From Siphlonurus alternatus (Eukaryota > Arthropoda > Insecta > Ephemeroptera > Siphlonuridae), in the NCBI GenBank assembly GCA_949825025.1, contig OX463788.1:24031069-24095068 (forward strand): 64,000 nt of DNA, written 5' to 3'. The position numbers were made by a program, and so were the translations under genes. Below, piece after piece: positions 10,655-23,300 of the stretch (its first letter is position 1; every line of letters starts with the position of its first letter). Below the pieces are notes generated by a model, which saw only the letters and a program-made list of their open reading frames with translations, ran no database searches and had not been told where the DNA came from.

Positions 10655-12476
10655 GACCAAGTTGAAACTTTTACCCATTAACAGGTTCATTAATTAAGCA
10701 AACTAAATGTGCTCAACCTCTTATTAATTTATTTTAAGGATAGCTTAATCAGTAAAGTCTTGAATAAAAATCAATGGAGTGTTCTAAATTTCTCACATTT
10801 TGTGTACAATAATCTATAACTCATAACCATTGCTAATTAAGGAGACAAGTTATTATTAGTTTCTAAACTTATTGTTTCAATATGTTTTAAACGATTTGCT
10901 AAAAACTTCTTCAATCTCCATTGAAGTATTTGATTCCTTCATATGCAAAACAAGCATTTGAAGTTTTTTATTACTATTACAAATGAAATTAAGTAATTTC
11001 ATTCCAAAAAGATAATTTTTCTTGTTTTCCATTTGGCGTTCCCTTTTCCTTATTTATTATTATTTAAGAATAATCTTCTTTTATGGCTGTTGTTGAGACA
11101 TTCCGGCACGGAAAAATAAGGGCTGCGTTTTTCTATTCCGATGCCAGTACGTTTTGCTCTCCCTGCCACTCCAGACCTCAGAGATCTCAGGCAGATTTTG
11201 GAGCATAGAGATGTGTTATGTGGGAGGAAAGTGGGAGATATCAAGGGGAAGACTGCGCATGCACATGGAGGCGCATTTGGAGAGAGGGGCCCCCCGGGGG
11301 GTTAGCTCTGATATCTGTCCGAGGAATAAACAAAAAAAAATGTAGCCAAGATACCTTTGGTTGCAAGAATTTTTGGTTGGGAACTTATAATAATTTAAAA
11401 ACAAAAGTAAAGCCTAAGGCATTTATGTAGGCTATATTAATTAAAATTAACCATTAATTGTAGTTTATTTTTTCTCTGCCTCTTGCTTTCTGTTTTATAT
11501 TTTCTATATACTTGTTTTTCTCAATTATTGCAACTGTTCTAACATTTACTTCCTGTAATTGATAAATGTAAAAAATAATTATGTTGATTTTCAAATATTT
11601 CTAATTGATTAATATTTTGGGATAATTGACACAATTTGGTCATTTATGTCCCCTGCAATTCTACAATATTATTTCAGTTAATTTTACTGTCACAATTTTA
11701 CAATTGTTTGTAAGTTATAAAATCTCTGTCTGTTCTAAAATTTAAATTGTCAATGCGGTTAATTAATAAAAAACAATTTTTGCACTACAGTTTTAAGTAT
11801 TATATATTGTAGTTATGTTTTATTTATTTTATTTTCTTTATTCAAACAACTGGTTGTGCAAATAACAACATGGAATATATATATATAATAATTTTCAATG
11901 CAGATTAAAATGCATTGAAATGAAAAATGTATATGCGTCTGTCTCTTTTTCACACTTATCATGTTTGTATGTACCGACGATGAAAGTTATTTGTAACAAT
12001 TAATATTATTTTTAATAATATTATGATTTTAGCGTTCTTTGATTCCCATGCTTTCATTTTTTGAGGGGGGGGGGGTTCCTTCTCCCTCAATTTTTCTGTC
12101 CAACATGTAAAAAGGGTGACTCGTGGGGGTGGAAATCCCTCACCCATATATTCTGAAAAGTGGCCACTTGACAATTGTGCTTCTCTGATGCTCTTGTTTT
12201 TTTGTGCTATGATTTATACATACTCTAAAACTAACCAGAAGTGACAGTGCCATACTATTAACTAATTAAGGTCTAGCCAAGATTTGAAAGGTTGTATTTT
12301 GTTCAGAATATAAAGTGTTGTTGCAGTGGAGATCATATATTCTATTTTATTTTGAATGAAATGATAATTTGCTGTTGATTGATTCTTTATAAAAAAAAAT
12401 CAATAATAATAAACACTAAATTAAATATAAGCTTTTGATTGTAATCCAATCCTATCCTTTTATACTTTACATAACA
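10655..12476. other. AT-rich spacer, no recognised gene
   Basis: A patch of higher GC at 11090-11330 contains short open frames on both strands, but none shows a domain or splice context I can recognise. A G-run lies near 12065. No repeat structure stands out. Confidence 0.4.
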
Positions 12477-12480
12477 TTAA

Positions 12481-12827
12481 GGGTAAGGTAACGCCACCAA
12501 TGTTAAAAAAAATCCCTCTCACAAAAATTCTGAAAAAAAATTAAAATGTTCTCCTCTACACCCCCTATCAGTAGCTAAAATATCAGGTATACAAATACGA
12601 TCTAGTTTTTGAGTTATGAATTTTTAAAGTTGACCAATTTAACATGGGAGTTTCATTTCTCCATGTTAAAGTAGTCAACTTTAAAAATTTATAACTCAAA
12701 AACTAGATCGTATTTGTATACCTGATATTTTAGGTACTGATAGGGGGTATAGAGGAGAACATTTTAAATTTTTTTCAGAATTTTTGTGAGAGGGATTTTT
12801 TTTAACATTGGTGGCGTTACCTTACCC
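12481..12827. mobile_element. 347-bp palindromic MITE flanked by TTAA (copy 1)
   Basis: The tips are GGGTAAGGTAACGCCACCAA and its reverse complement, with TTAA at 12477-12480 and 12828-12831. The two arms are nearly perfect reverse complements around a centre near 12655. A second copy of exactly the same length, in opposite orientation, is at 61108-61454. Confidence 0.92.
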
Positions 12828-12831
12828 TTAA

Positions 12832-14066
12832 CCAGTTTACTGTTTCATATTTTTTTAACATTCATATAGTACTTGACCATTGGAATGTGCATGATGTTCC
12901 AATAGTAAAATATGATATTTAGTGGCAAATGGCATAACTAATTGCAACTATGCTGTGCCAACCCAAATGTTAATGAACTTGAATTAGTTAGTTGTCTAAT
13001 GTACGTAGAAGCCTGGCTAATGGTCCAAGAGGAGAGGGTACGTATTATTTCAGCTAGTAGACATACACCATTAGATTATTAATAATTTATTATAGTAGTA
13101 TGAATTAAATGTTAATATGTTACCAATTGAAAACATACCAAGTGCCAAGTCCCTATATGGTCTGAATTAAGTGCTAAATTAATTAATTATGGAATTAGTA
13201 TGTCTAAAATATTGAATTGAAAGAGAAAAATAATTTATATTAATTTGGACCATGGGTTGATAACATTCTTCCATGCACGCAATGATTCAAACACTTTCCA
13301 CAGTTTCCACTCAATCGCTGTTGCAATTAAGGCAGATAGCGGCAAGCACATTATTTCTTCCACAAGAGACATAATTACCTTTCATATATGACCTTAGTAA
13401 AATCGCTCGGACACTGACCAATATCATGCACATATATTGCACATCATGCATACCAGTGAGCGAAAGTGTAAAAAGTGTCTGGAAAGCTGAAACATTATGT
13501 CTCCTGTGGAAAGAGAAATGTGCAACAGTGACTGGGCGGAAATCATGTCGTTTAAATTGGCTCATTCCTTGGAACAATGTTATCAAATGATAGTCAAAAT
13601 TAATTTAAATTGACATAAACCATGACAGCTAGCTCTAGAAAGGGTTATTTTACCAATTTCAGGTTCAATTGAGTTTCACAAAAAAAGTACATTTTTTTTT
13701 TTTTTTTAAATACCCATTTAAAGTAAATTAAAAATCAGAACCGATACTGTGGCCTATACTAGTTTTTATTTTATTATAATAAATTATAGAAAAGCATTTT
13801 TCCAAAAATAGCATTTTTCCAAAGTAAAAAAAATAAGTGACATATTGAACCCTATATGATTGCCTCAAAATGATTTAAAGAGGTATACTTTTTCTATAAT
13901 TTAGTATAATAAAATTAAAATTAGGTGAATTAAGCATAGGAATTATATACTTTACTAATTTGTAATAAGGTGTATAATTCCTTTTTACAAGGGATTGCAA
14001 CTTTGGGAATTTTTTGTGGTGAAAGTAAGCTATTTGAGATGGAATTTTTTGGTTTTTATTTCTCAA
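12832..14066. other. AT-rich spacer, no recognised gene
   Basis: The open frame at 13311-13586 (-) has no domain or splice context I recognise. A/T runs occur near 13690 and 14127. Nothing else is supported. Confidence 0.35.
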
Positions 14067-14367
14067 TAGAGGCTTCAAGTCAGCTGATTTTTCGGTAATC
14101 CCACCCGCTATACCAAACCTATGTAAAAAAAAAAAAAAAAAAAACGTGAATTCGTTTTTTCACTAAGAATAAGATTTTTCAGGGAAAATTCCTTTACGGA
14201 ACTTTGGTCCAAACTGAAAAATAAAGTAGATAATTCAAGATTTAGATTTTTTACTTGATATATAACCGAGAAAAGTTAAAAAAAAACACTTTGCTTCGTT
14301 TTCAAGTGCAAGATGGACCTTAGCGACAAACAGTTGCGCAGCGAAAGCGCATCACTTGAAGCCTCTA
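14067..14367. mobile_element. Small TIR element, tips TAGAGGCTTCAAGT
   Basis: TAGAGGCTTCAAGT at 14067-14080 is matched by ACTTGAAGCCTCTA at 14354-14367. The interior has no reading frame of note. The tip begins with TA and ends in TA, which fits a TA target duplication as made by mariner-like elements; this is inference. Confidence 0.55.
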
Positions 14368-14377
14368 TAGAGGGCAG

Positions 14378-14546
14378 CAGGCAGGGATCCAGGAAAAAAT
14401 TTCGGAGGGGGAGCTGCCTCCATAAGGCCAATGTTAAAAAAAAATTGGAGTGGAGGAAGTTCCTATATTGCCCATGTTAAATCCAAAATTTCGGGGGGGG
14501 GGGATGCAGCCCCCTGGCCCCCCCCCCTCCCCTGGATCCGCGCCTG
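14378..14546. mobile_element. 169-bp hAT-type MITE with perfect 8-bp target duplication
   Basis: The ends CAGGCAGGGATCCAGG and CCTGGATCCGCGCCTG are inverted repeats. The 8-bp sequence GAGGGCAG stands on both sides (14370-14377 and 14547-14554), the hallmark of hAT-superfamily insertion. The interior contains G and C runs. Related but decayed ends occur at 24237-24412 and near 36820. Confidence 0.88.
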
Positions 14547-14554
14547 GAGGGCAG

Positions 14555-15354
14555 GTTTCACTATTTTTAGAAAATAAAATATTAAAACAAACTGCAATCG
14601 CTCACTACGTTAATTATAAAAATAAATCAAATCAGAAATAACAATTTAATGCATACTATTATATACATTAATTGCAGTGATTCCAGTGAATTAAATAAAA
14701 TGCATACATGTACCAACGAGGGCATAAAATAATTAAGGTCGAACTTCTAAATTTTTAACATTTATAATTATTAATTAATATGATGTATATGTATATATAT
14801 ATATATTGATGACATCATCATATTATGATAATAGAAACATTGCAACATATATATATCTGCATGTAATTAAAAGTTTCAAGCAGCATGCAATTTAGAGAAG
14901 TTCCTTCTACGCCTCCGTCAGTAATTATATAATGCTTTTATATATATAATATATAACATACTAAGAAGCGGCTGCATGTCTCATTTAATTAATATATGAG
15001 AGAATGGTGCATGACCAGGGAAAAATAAAAGGATGCAATCGTACTGTACATCGCATCAAAATTTTAATTAAAGTGCGCGTATCTCCAGCAGGCGTTTTAC
15101 CCATGCATGCAAGATCTAAAATGAAGGTAAAATGAGCTGAAATTTAATCAGTATTATACAACAATAAAATGAACTAAGAGATTAATAAAAATATTATTTT
15201 CTTAAAAAATAAAAACTTATCCTAGCTACTATACTTCACTTAATTATATGTTAACTATATTTTAATTTGTATATATAATATTTTTTATGTCATTTCTTTT
15301 GACAAATTTACTTGCATACTGTATATAGTATTATACTGTTTATATATAATCGTT
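14555..15354. other. AT-rich spacer, no recognised gene
   Basis: The stretch is mostly A and T with short (TA) runs. No reading frame, RNA gene or inverted repeat can be supported. Confidence 0.4.
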
Positions 15355-15545
15355 AATAATGGAGTATCGTCTATCGTCGGACCTCAATTTTATTTTAATG
15401 CATAAATGGATATATAGAGAGAAATTAAGTTATGCTAATGTGATTTTTTTCAGATTTTTTAGTCCGTGCAGAGGGGACTATATTTATAACTTCAAAAATT
15501 TATTGAGGATCCATTTTATGACGTCACTAGGCATCATGGCACGCC
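15355..15545. mobile_element. Half copy of the TTATTGCA-type foldback family
   Basis: The left arm begins GGAGTATCGTC, includes GACCTCAATTT, then TGCATAAATGGATA and TTATGCTAATGTGATTTTTT, and ends in a GACGTCA segment. These blocks match, in order, the left arms of the elements at 24437 and 25478. The right arm seems to have been lost next to the insertion starting at 15555. Confidence 0.5.
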
Positions 15546-15554
15546 TTATATAAA

Positions 15555-16384
15555 CAGTGGCGTAGCCAACGGGGGGGGGGGTAGGGGTTTAACCCCCCCC
15601 CCCTCCATGAAGATCGAGTAATGACTGGATATAAGAAGAAAAAAGGAAAAATTATATAAATTTGAAAAAAAAAGTTAAATAAAAAATTGAAATTTAGGGG
15701 TATCAAGTATAGTCTTTTCTTTAAAATAAACAAATTATAAGTTAGTTTCTAATTTTAACAGGAAAAAGTGCGACTCATAAATAAATGTTTTATTTCCCTT
15801 ACAAACTGCATGTGCATATAACTACTATTGTATAAATTAAAACGCTCTCACGTGTGCCGCACTTTCATTTAATTGGTTGCTCCACGCGCCCGGTGCAGAC
15901 AAAATTTAACAAAAATAAGAGAAGCAATTCCCTTTTTTATTTTTTTATTTATTTTTTACAATATCTTAATGATGTGAACTTGGATTATTAAATAAATTTT
16001 AAAAATCAAATTCAATTAAATGACACGTACACTGACTCTATAAAAATAATATAAAAGTGGTTACATAAATTACTTGATTTAATTAAAATGATTTACTCAA
16101 AGCTTTATTTATTATACGCACATATTCAAAAGAAATTGAAAAATGGGGTGAAAAAAAAATATAAACTGTTAAAAAACTTGCATCAGGCCATATATTTTAT
16201 CCTAGCTCTAATATAATAGTATTTTTCCATTATTTTACCCTAAAAAGGGGGCGTGTCCTTAAAAAAAATCGCGCCTGCGGCGGGCTATTGGGGGGATTCG
16301 CCCCCCAAACCCCCCGGTGAACTGTTCTCAATATTTATCCTGAAGAACCCCCCCCCCCTTGGACAAATCCTGGCTACGCCACTG
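15555..16384. mobile_element. 830-bp non-autonomous TIR element, tips CAGTGGCGTAGCCA
   Basis: CAGTGGCGTAGCCA at 15555 is matched by TGGCTACGCCACTG ending at 16384, followed inwards by G-run and C-run segments. The flanks TATATAAA and TATATAAT agree at 7 of 8 bases, compatible with a slightly decayed 8-bp duplication (hAT-like). No transposase is present. Confidence 0.8.
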
Positions 16385-16867
16385 TATATAATATATATTA
16401 CTGAAAGGATAGGACTTTCCCGCCGCAAAAACGAGCGTGGTCGTTAATTAAAACAAAACTTACATTTTTTTTTTAATAGTTCCCGAGTTCCAAAAAAATT
16501 TAAACAAATCAGAATGGGTGGAAATGAAGGTACTTTGCATGTACCCTCATTTCTGGAGTAAAAATTTTTGAAGTCGCGGTATTGCTGTTGATTTCTTTAT
16601 ATCAATTATACGAGAATATAATTATATCCAAAATAAGCCAAACTGGAATTTCATTTTTAAGCTTATCAGCTGCATCAACAATAATTTTTTTCAGATTCCT
16701 TTTGAATCTGGATTTGAAAAGATAATATTTAACTTTTCAATTCCAGTTTCAAATGTGGTCTGAAAAAATTATTGTTCATGTAGCTGAGGCTTAAAAATTA
16801 AATCCCAGTTGGGCTTGGATATATATTTCTTGTATGATCCCCACAGCGCCTCTTTTATATATATGTT
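16385..16867. other. AT-rich spacer with remnants of foldback sequence
   Basis: Around 16480-16560 there are words like those in the TTATTGCA-type foldback family (an AATCAGAATGGGTGGAAATG run, then CCTCATTTCTGGAG), suggesting a decayed copy. A pair of inverted segments near 16670 and 16775 (ATAATTTTTTTCAGA and TCTGAAAAAATTATT) forms a smaller hairpin. No gene. Confidence 0.35.
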
Positions 16868-18116
16868 GGCAGGTTGGCACCCAAAGCTGAATTCGGCCCA
16901 GGGCCGAAAAAAATGCGCAGAACTAAATTGGAGCATCGCGGGATGCTCCAAACCCGAAATGAATTCGTTTTTCGGCTGTGGGTTAAACCACGATGCTCCA
17001 ATCTAGTTCTGGTCAAATGAAAATGCTCCAAAGCCGAAGATCGGCTAGATTGGAGCATCGTGGTTTGAATTAAAGTCAAAATGAGATTTTATTTCGGGTT
17101 TGGAGCAAAATTTGCCCACATCTAGTTCTGCGCATTTTGAAGAGTTCAATAAGTTACTTATTTATATACTTTGATCAGTTTGAGTACTTCACGTCAAAAT
17201 AATGCTTACCACATTTATTCAAGAGACGGATTATAAGTGCGCAGCACGATATTTGTTTAAAAAGTACTTTATGATATTAATATTATTATTACTATTTTTT
17301 TTAACTTAAAAAAGTAAAACTACAATTTTTTTAATTTATTGTTAGGGTCTAATTAAATAAACTGCCATCATGTTTTTGTATTATAATAATTAAAAATGCT
17401 GATCCCAGTGAGTTAAAACATAGGTTTGAGCGAAAAATAGGATAAATTTAGGGATATGACTTTCAATCACCTTTAACCATCCCATGTGGCAACTGAACAA
17501 TTATTTTATAATTATTTATTTATTTTATTAAATAATTATTCCTTCGTCGTGAAAATGCCCCAAGGTTCTCAAAAACTATTAAATAAATGACTAATAAATG
17601 TAATGAAATTTAAAATTTTAAGTGAAGTTAGAAACTTGTTTTTTTGCTCTTACTTTTTTTAAGTATAAAATTAAAGTACATTTTAAATAAATATAATTTT
17701 GCTGCGCATTTATAATCTGTCTCTTGAGTTAATGTGGTAAGCACTATTTTGACGTGAAGAACAGAAGTATTCAAACTGATCAAAGAATATGAATAAGTAA
17801 CTTATTGAACTCTTCAAAATGCGCAGAACTAGATATGTGGTCAAATTTTGCTCCAAACCCGAAATAAAATCTCATTTTGGCTTTGGGTCAAACCACGATG
17901 CTCCAATCTAGTTCTAAGCTGGTCAAATCGAAATGCTCCAAAGCCGATCTTCGGCTTTGGAGCATTTTTATTTGGCCAGAACTAGTTTGGAGCATCGTGG
18001 CTTGACCCAAAGGCGAAAAACGAATTCATTTCGGGTTTGGAGCATCTCGCGATGCTCCAATCTAGTTCTGCGCATTTTTTTCGGCCCTGGGCCGAATTCG
18101 GCTTTGGGTGGCAACA
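16868..18116. mobile_element. 1.25-kb foldback element with modular GATGCTCCAA palindromes
   Basis: Two long arms (about 16868-17257 and 17700-18116) are reverse complements. Outer ends read TTGGCACCCAAAGC and GCTTTGGGTGGCAAC. Within each arm the words GATGCTCCAA, TCTAGTTCTG, CCCGAAAT and their complements recur several times, giving smaller nested hairpins. The centre is AT-rich filler. No open reading frame is meaningful. A partial relative is at 33311-33535. Confidence 0.85.
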
Positions 18117-18932
18117 TATACATAAACTTTGATGATACATATAATACTCTCTGTATGTGTCCATAACATTCGATCTTTTTTTTTTTGGGGGGGGGGGGGA
18201 ATGACCAAAACGTGTAAATTGCCCCAAAATACTAACCAATTAACCTAACTTGAATTTTTTTTCGCACTGTTCTTTAAATATTAACCTCGATCGTTATACA
18301 TATTTTTATGTAATCGCTATTTTAACTAGGTCATTTCATCTAAAACTCATAAATAACAATCTAACGATGTTCCCCGCTTACACAGGGGGCAGGAGGCGCT
18401 TAAGAGTTCTATACTCTTGGGGTCTATCTTAATAATGCTGTATATTTATATTGTAATATGTTTGTGTTTTCTGAAAAAACGCAACAAACAATGTAAAGAA
18501 AACTAAATTTCTAAGGTTTTACCCCCACCAAAAGAATGAGGACTATTAATTTCAACCTAAATCTTAATGGAATTTCAATAAGTCCAAACAAATCTACTAA
18601 ATTTTTAGTTTGATATAATAATCTCTGATACATTAAATTGGTCTAAACAAGATGTGAAAAGATAGTGCTTATTATCTACTCAAAATGCTACAGAAAATTG
18701 TATCTCATCCCTTGTGTTCCTTATAATGTTTTGGGGCTCCTCTATCAGCCACTCCAATTCAGTTTTTGTAGCACAAAAACTAGCAATTTTATTAGATCAA
18801 TAATTGTAATCAAGTCAACGATCAAGGATCAAGTATTGAATTGAGTCATGTAAGCCGTACTTCAAATCTCTTAATATAATATTATAACTTCCATGTCTAT
18901 ATAATATATATATTACATATATATGTATATAT
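18117..18932. other. AT-rich spacer, no recognised gene
   Basis: A T-run and G-run occur at 18177-18200. No reading frame with a recognisable domain and no RNA gene could be supported. Confidence 0.4.
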
Positions 18933-19321
18933 GGGTCTAGGTATTTTCGTCGCAAGACATTTGGTCGTAGGACTTTTGGTCGCAGACATTTGGTCGTCGC
19001 ATGGACATTTCGTCGCATGGACATTTCGTCGCAAGGACGTTTGGTCGCAAGGACATTTAGTCGCACGGACATTTCGTCGCATAGACATTAAATTTGGTCG
19101 CAAGGACATAACTAAAATTATATTAGTCTTTTATTAAACACAAAAAGTGTACATACAACATAGTATTATAAATATATATTCATTATAAATTAACACTGTA
19201 ATAGAACACATACAACACACATACAAACTATATATAATAGTAACAGAAAAATAGAAAATAATAATAAAAGAATATAAAATAAAATAACAGATGATATTAA
19301 CAGCCTGTTACATCATAATAT

Positions 19322-19325
<4 letters not shown>

Positions 19326-19417
<92 letters not shown>
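19326..19417. repeat. (AT)n microsatellite
   Basis: About 45 uninterrupted AT dinucleotides. It lies just beyond the 3' end of the reverse-transcriptase remnant (which reads leftwards). Confidence 0.95.
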
Positions 19418-19419
<2 letters not shown>

Positions 19420-19894
19420 CACATATATAAAACAAAATATGACATAGAAAATAAATAGAATGAAAAACTTATTGCTTAATTGCTATTCAAAATATAGACT
19501 ATATGAAGTCTCCCTTGGCATAATCGCTGATAGGTTTAATTCTAGATTTACAGATATTTAAATGATATTGGCTACAATATTCATTACACAATTTACATAC
19601 TCAGGATTGTTCAGCTTTATGATAACCAGAGGATTTACAGATTAGGTGATGGAAGCCGTGAACAGCTTGGCGAGTTAAGACATTTCTAACATTGGATCTA
19701 TCCAATTTGGGCAGACACCAATGTTTACATGTCATAGCATCAGTGCTGTAAAACTCAGGATTAATATCCTGAGCTTTTTTATTCCTGACAGCTAGAAAAT
19801 TGGAATATTGATCTGTCATTGGAAGTTTAAACATTTCTTTGATTTCTGTAATAAAAAATAATTGGAATCTATCAGTTTATAGGCCAGTCTACCC

Positions 19895-20520
19895 TGCTCA
19901 AAAAAATTGCGCAAGAACTTGACAAGAAATTGAGCAAGATCTTGCGCCGAAAAGCGCAAGATCTTGCACAAGTACGTCCTCAAGATCTTGCAAGATCTTG
20001 CGCAAGATCTTGCAAGATCTTGCACAAGATCTTGTGCAAGATCTTGCAAGATCTTACGCAAGATCTTGAAAGATCTTGCGCCAAACCGCAAGATCTTGCC
20101 CATCTACTTTTCGATAAGCTCAAGAACTTGTGCAAGTCCATACCCAAGATCTTGCAAGATTTTTTTTATCTTGTAAGATCTTATGCAAGATCTTGCGCTG
20201 ATTGCACAAGATCTTGTTCAAGATTTTGCAAGTTCACGCTTCAGATCTTGCAAGATCGTGTACAAGATCTTTCAAGATCTTGCTCAAGTTCGTCCTCAAG
20301 ATCTTGCAAGATCTTGCGCAAGATCTTGCAAGATCTTGCACAAGATCTTGTGCAAGATCTTGCAAGATCTTATGCAAGATCTTGAAAGATCTTGCACCAA
20401 AAGAGCAAGATCTTGTGCACGATCTTGCAATATATTATGGGAGATCTTGCATGATCTTGAGGACATACTTGGGTAAGATCTTACCCATTAACTTGTCCAA
20501 GATATGGAAAGATCTTAAGA
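19895..20520. repeat. Dense array of the palindrome CAAGATCTTG
   Basis: The self-complementary decamer CAAGATCTTG and one-base variants (GCAAGATCTTGCG, CAAGTTCTTG) recur every 10-25 bp for about 600 bp. The word is identical on both strands, so the array could form many alternative hairpins. A nearly identical ~150-bp block occurs twice (about 19970-20080 and 20290-20400). Confidence 0.9.
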
Positions 20521-21929
20521 TATTCCATAAGAAACTTGTAGGCAGAAAACTCAGAGGTCCCATATTTATCATAAAACGTACTGGAAAAAATAAAGAGTTA
20601 GTTTTTCTTCTAAAATTCTGTAAAAAAATAAAGTGTTAGTTTTTATTTTTTATTATTATTATTATTTTTTTTTGAAGTGAGAAGTATACTGGAAAAAATA
20701 AAATTAGTCAGTTATAGTTCTCGTTTTTATGCTGGTTTCATTACTAGAAAAATATTGATATAGATTTTTGTGTGAAATGAACATATTAATTGATCTTCCT
20801 GCTTCCTTTATTCCATCTCTCCGTTCAATAATACTCCTTTTGGCCACGTACGCATTGTAACCCGGAACCTGGAAAAAAAAAAAAAAACTTGCGTAAGATC
20901 TTGCTCAAGAATTTTGATCACAGGGCTATATTATTATGCATGATTAACAAATAATGCACAAGGAAAACTCTGCACAGCAATGTTAAAAGAAAAACTTACA
21001 ACCACAATATATGCATTTAAGCGTTAAAGTTATACAAAGACATACAAAGGAATAATGAATGTTATGGCCAGTATGCATACATTTCAGTAGTGGTATGCAT
21101 ACCTTTATCAACATCATGCAAACCAAAATCAATGCTATGCCGTTGATTTATGCATATAACAGCTATGTTTTGTCGGTCTGGTACCTTGATCAGTAATCTC
21201 ATCATATTCCGCCGTTCCTTGGCGGTTTCGGCCATGTTTGCAAGCCATTCGGCAAACAGGAAGCAGATCCAGCCATCGAAATTTCATTAAAAAAACACAT
21301 AATTTTGTATGAGCTTAACAATATATTAAACAAAAACTACTATACATAAGTTTATGCTTACCTGGAACTGTGTAATAGCTAATAATTAACACAAGTAAAC
21401 ACAAAATGAAGAAAATCTCCGGCTCCATGCAACTTCACCGGAACGTAATTTTTTCACAGCATTTTATAACGCATATCGTGTAGCATTTGTTTTTAGCGCG
21501 CAATTTTGAAAACAAATCACAATTTACCGATCAAGCTGAAAATTTGTCTCCAGGGGTAAATTGACACCCTGATTTTAATATTAGTGATTAAATTAACCCC
21601 CGACTAACTATTAGGGGTGCTGCTACCCTATTAGTGTTATAAATTATAAAAAATATGCAATTTGATTTATTTAATTATTAATTTGTGTAAAAAAAATGAG
21701 AACAGTCGAAAAAAAAAATTGACCAATTAAACCCGTGTTCACCCAAGGGGAGGTTTTCACCCCTGCGTGTACAAGTTTCCAAAATCACTATAATTTAAAG
21801 ATTTAAACGTTGATTTCCGAAGGAAAAAAATCACAAAGCATACTGGTGATGTCAAAAAAATTACTGAAACACCCCTTTCCTCCGGGGGTGGTTTTTAAAA
21901 TAATCTTGTGGTACATAGGAAATCACACG

Positions 21930-23300
21930 CAAGAATTTTTTCTTGTAAGATCTTGTTATGTAAGAAATAATTTCTTGAACAATTTTACACTAGCTCATGA
22001 AACAATCTAACGAGAAATTTTTATCAATTTTGCAAGATTTTCTATTGTGCGTGAAATTTTTTTCTTGTGCAATTCAGTTTGTTGCCAAAATATGAAATCT
22101 TACATACGAAATGACTTCCTGAACAAGATTTCAAACACACGTAAGACGGTAACTAGCTATTGAAATAATCTTACGATAAATTAGAAGATTCGAACTGACG
22201 TGTGCAAGATTTAATTACCAACTTACGTACGTGTAATTTTTTCTTGCGCAAGTAAGTCAATTTCTTGCCAAGATGTCAAATCTTAAGTAAGAGATGAGTT
22301 CTTCAACAAGATTTACAATACACGCAAGATTGTAAAACAGCTCAAGAAATTATCTTGCCTGAAATTTTGATCACACGCGCAATATTTTTCAACTTGCGTG
22401 GAATTTTTCCTGCGCAAGTCATTTTCTTGCCAAGATGTAAAATCTTACGTAAGAAATGGCTTCTTGAACAAGATTTTCAACACACGCAAGAATATAAACC
22501 ATGCAGCTCAAGAAATAATCTTGCTAGAAATTTCGATCACACGCGCAAGATTTTTTATCTTGCGAGGAATTTATCTTGCGCAAGTCAATTTCTTGCCAAG
22601 ATGTGAAATCTTACGTAAGAAATGGCTTCTTGAACAACATTTTCAACACACGCAAGAATATAAACCAGCTCAAGAAATAATCTTGCTAGAAATTTCGATC
22701 ACACGCGCAAGATTTTTTATCTTGCGTGGAATTTATCTTGCGCAAGTCAATTTCTTGCCAAGATGTGAAATCTTACGTAAGAAATGGCTTCTTGGACAAG
22801 ATTTTCAACACACGCAAGATTGTAAAACAGCTCAAGAAATTATCTTGCCTGAAATTTTGATCACACGCGCAATATTTTTCCACTTGCGTGGAATTTTTCC
22901 TGCGCAAGTCATTTTCTTGCCAAGATGTGAAATCTTACGTAAGAAATGGCTTCTTGAACAAGATGTTCAACACACGCAAGAATATAAACTAGCTCAAGAA
23001 ATAATCTTGTTAGAAATTTCGATCAGACGCGCAAGATTTTTTATCTTGCGTGGAATTTTTCTTGCGCAAGTCAGTTTCTTGCCAAGATGTGAAATCTTAC
23101 GTAAGAAATGGCTTCTTGAACAAGATTTTCAACATACGCAAGGAGGTATTTAGCTCAAGAAATAATCTTGCGAGAAATTCGATCACACGCGCAAGATGTA
23201 ACATCTTGCGTGGAATTTGTTCTTGCGCAAGTCAGTTTCTTGCCAAGATTTTAAACTTTCCGTAAGAAATGACTCCTTGAACAAGATTTCCAACTTGCTC
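21930..23300. repeat. ~8 tandem units of about 162 bp
   Basis: The anchor CTTGCCAAGATGT occurs near 22427, 22592, 22754, 22917, 23078 and 23239, spaced 161-165 bp, with two more diverged units to the left. Each unit carries the modules TCTTACGTAAGAAATG, TTCAACACACGCAAGA, AGCTCAAGAAATAATCTTGC, ATCACACGCGCAAGA and CTTGCGCAAGTCA. Because 162 is a multiple of three, one frame stays open across five units, which I do not take as coding. Confidence 0.9.

Noticed and set aside
13311..13586. 91-residue minus-strand frame
   Set aside because: No domain, no splice context, composition unlike the supported exons.
22398..23153. 251-residue plus-strand open frame with 54-residue repeats
   Set aside because: The 162-bp tandem unit is a multiple of three, so any stop-free frame is repeated. 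No start context, domain or splice signals support it.
19895..23300. CRISPR-like regular repeats
   Set aside because: Repeats are palindromic decamers or 162-bp satellites without unique spacers, in an animal genome with introns.
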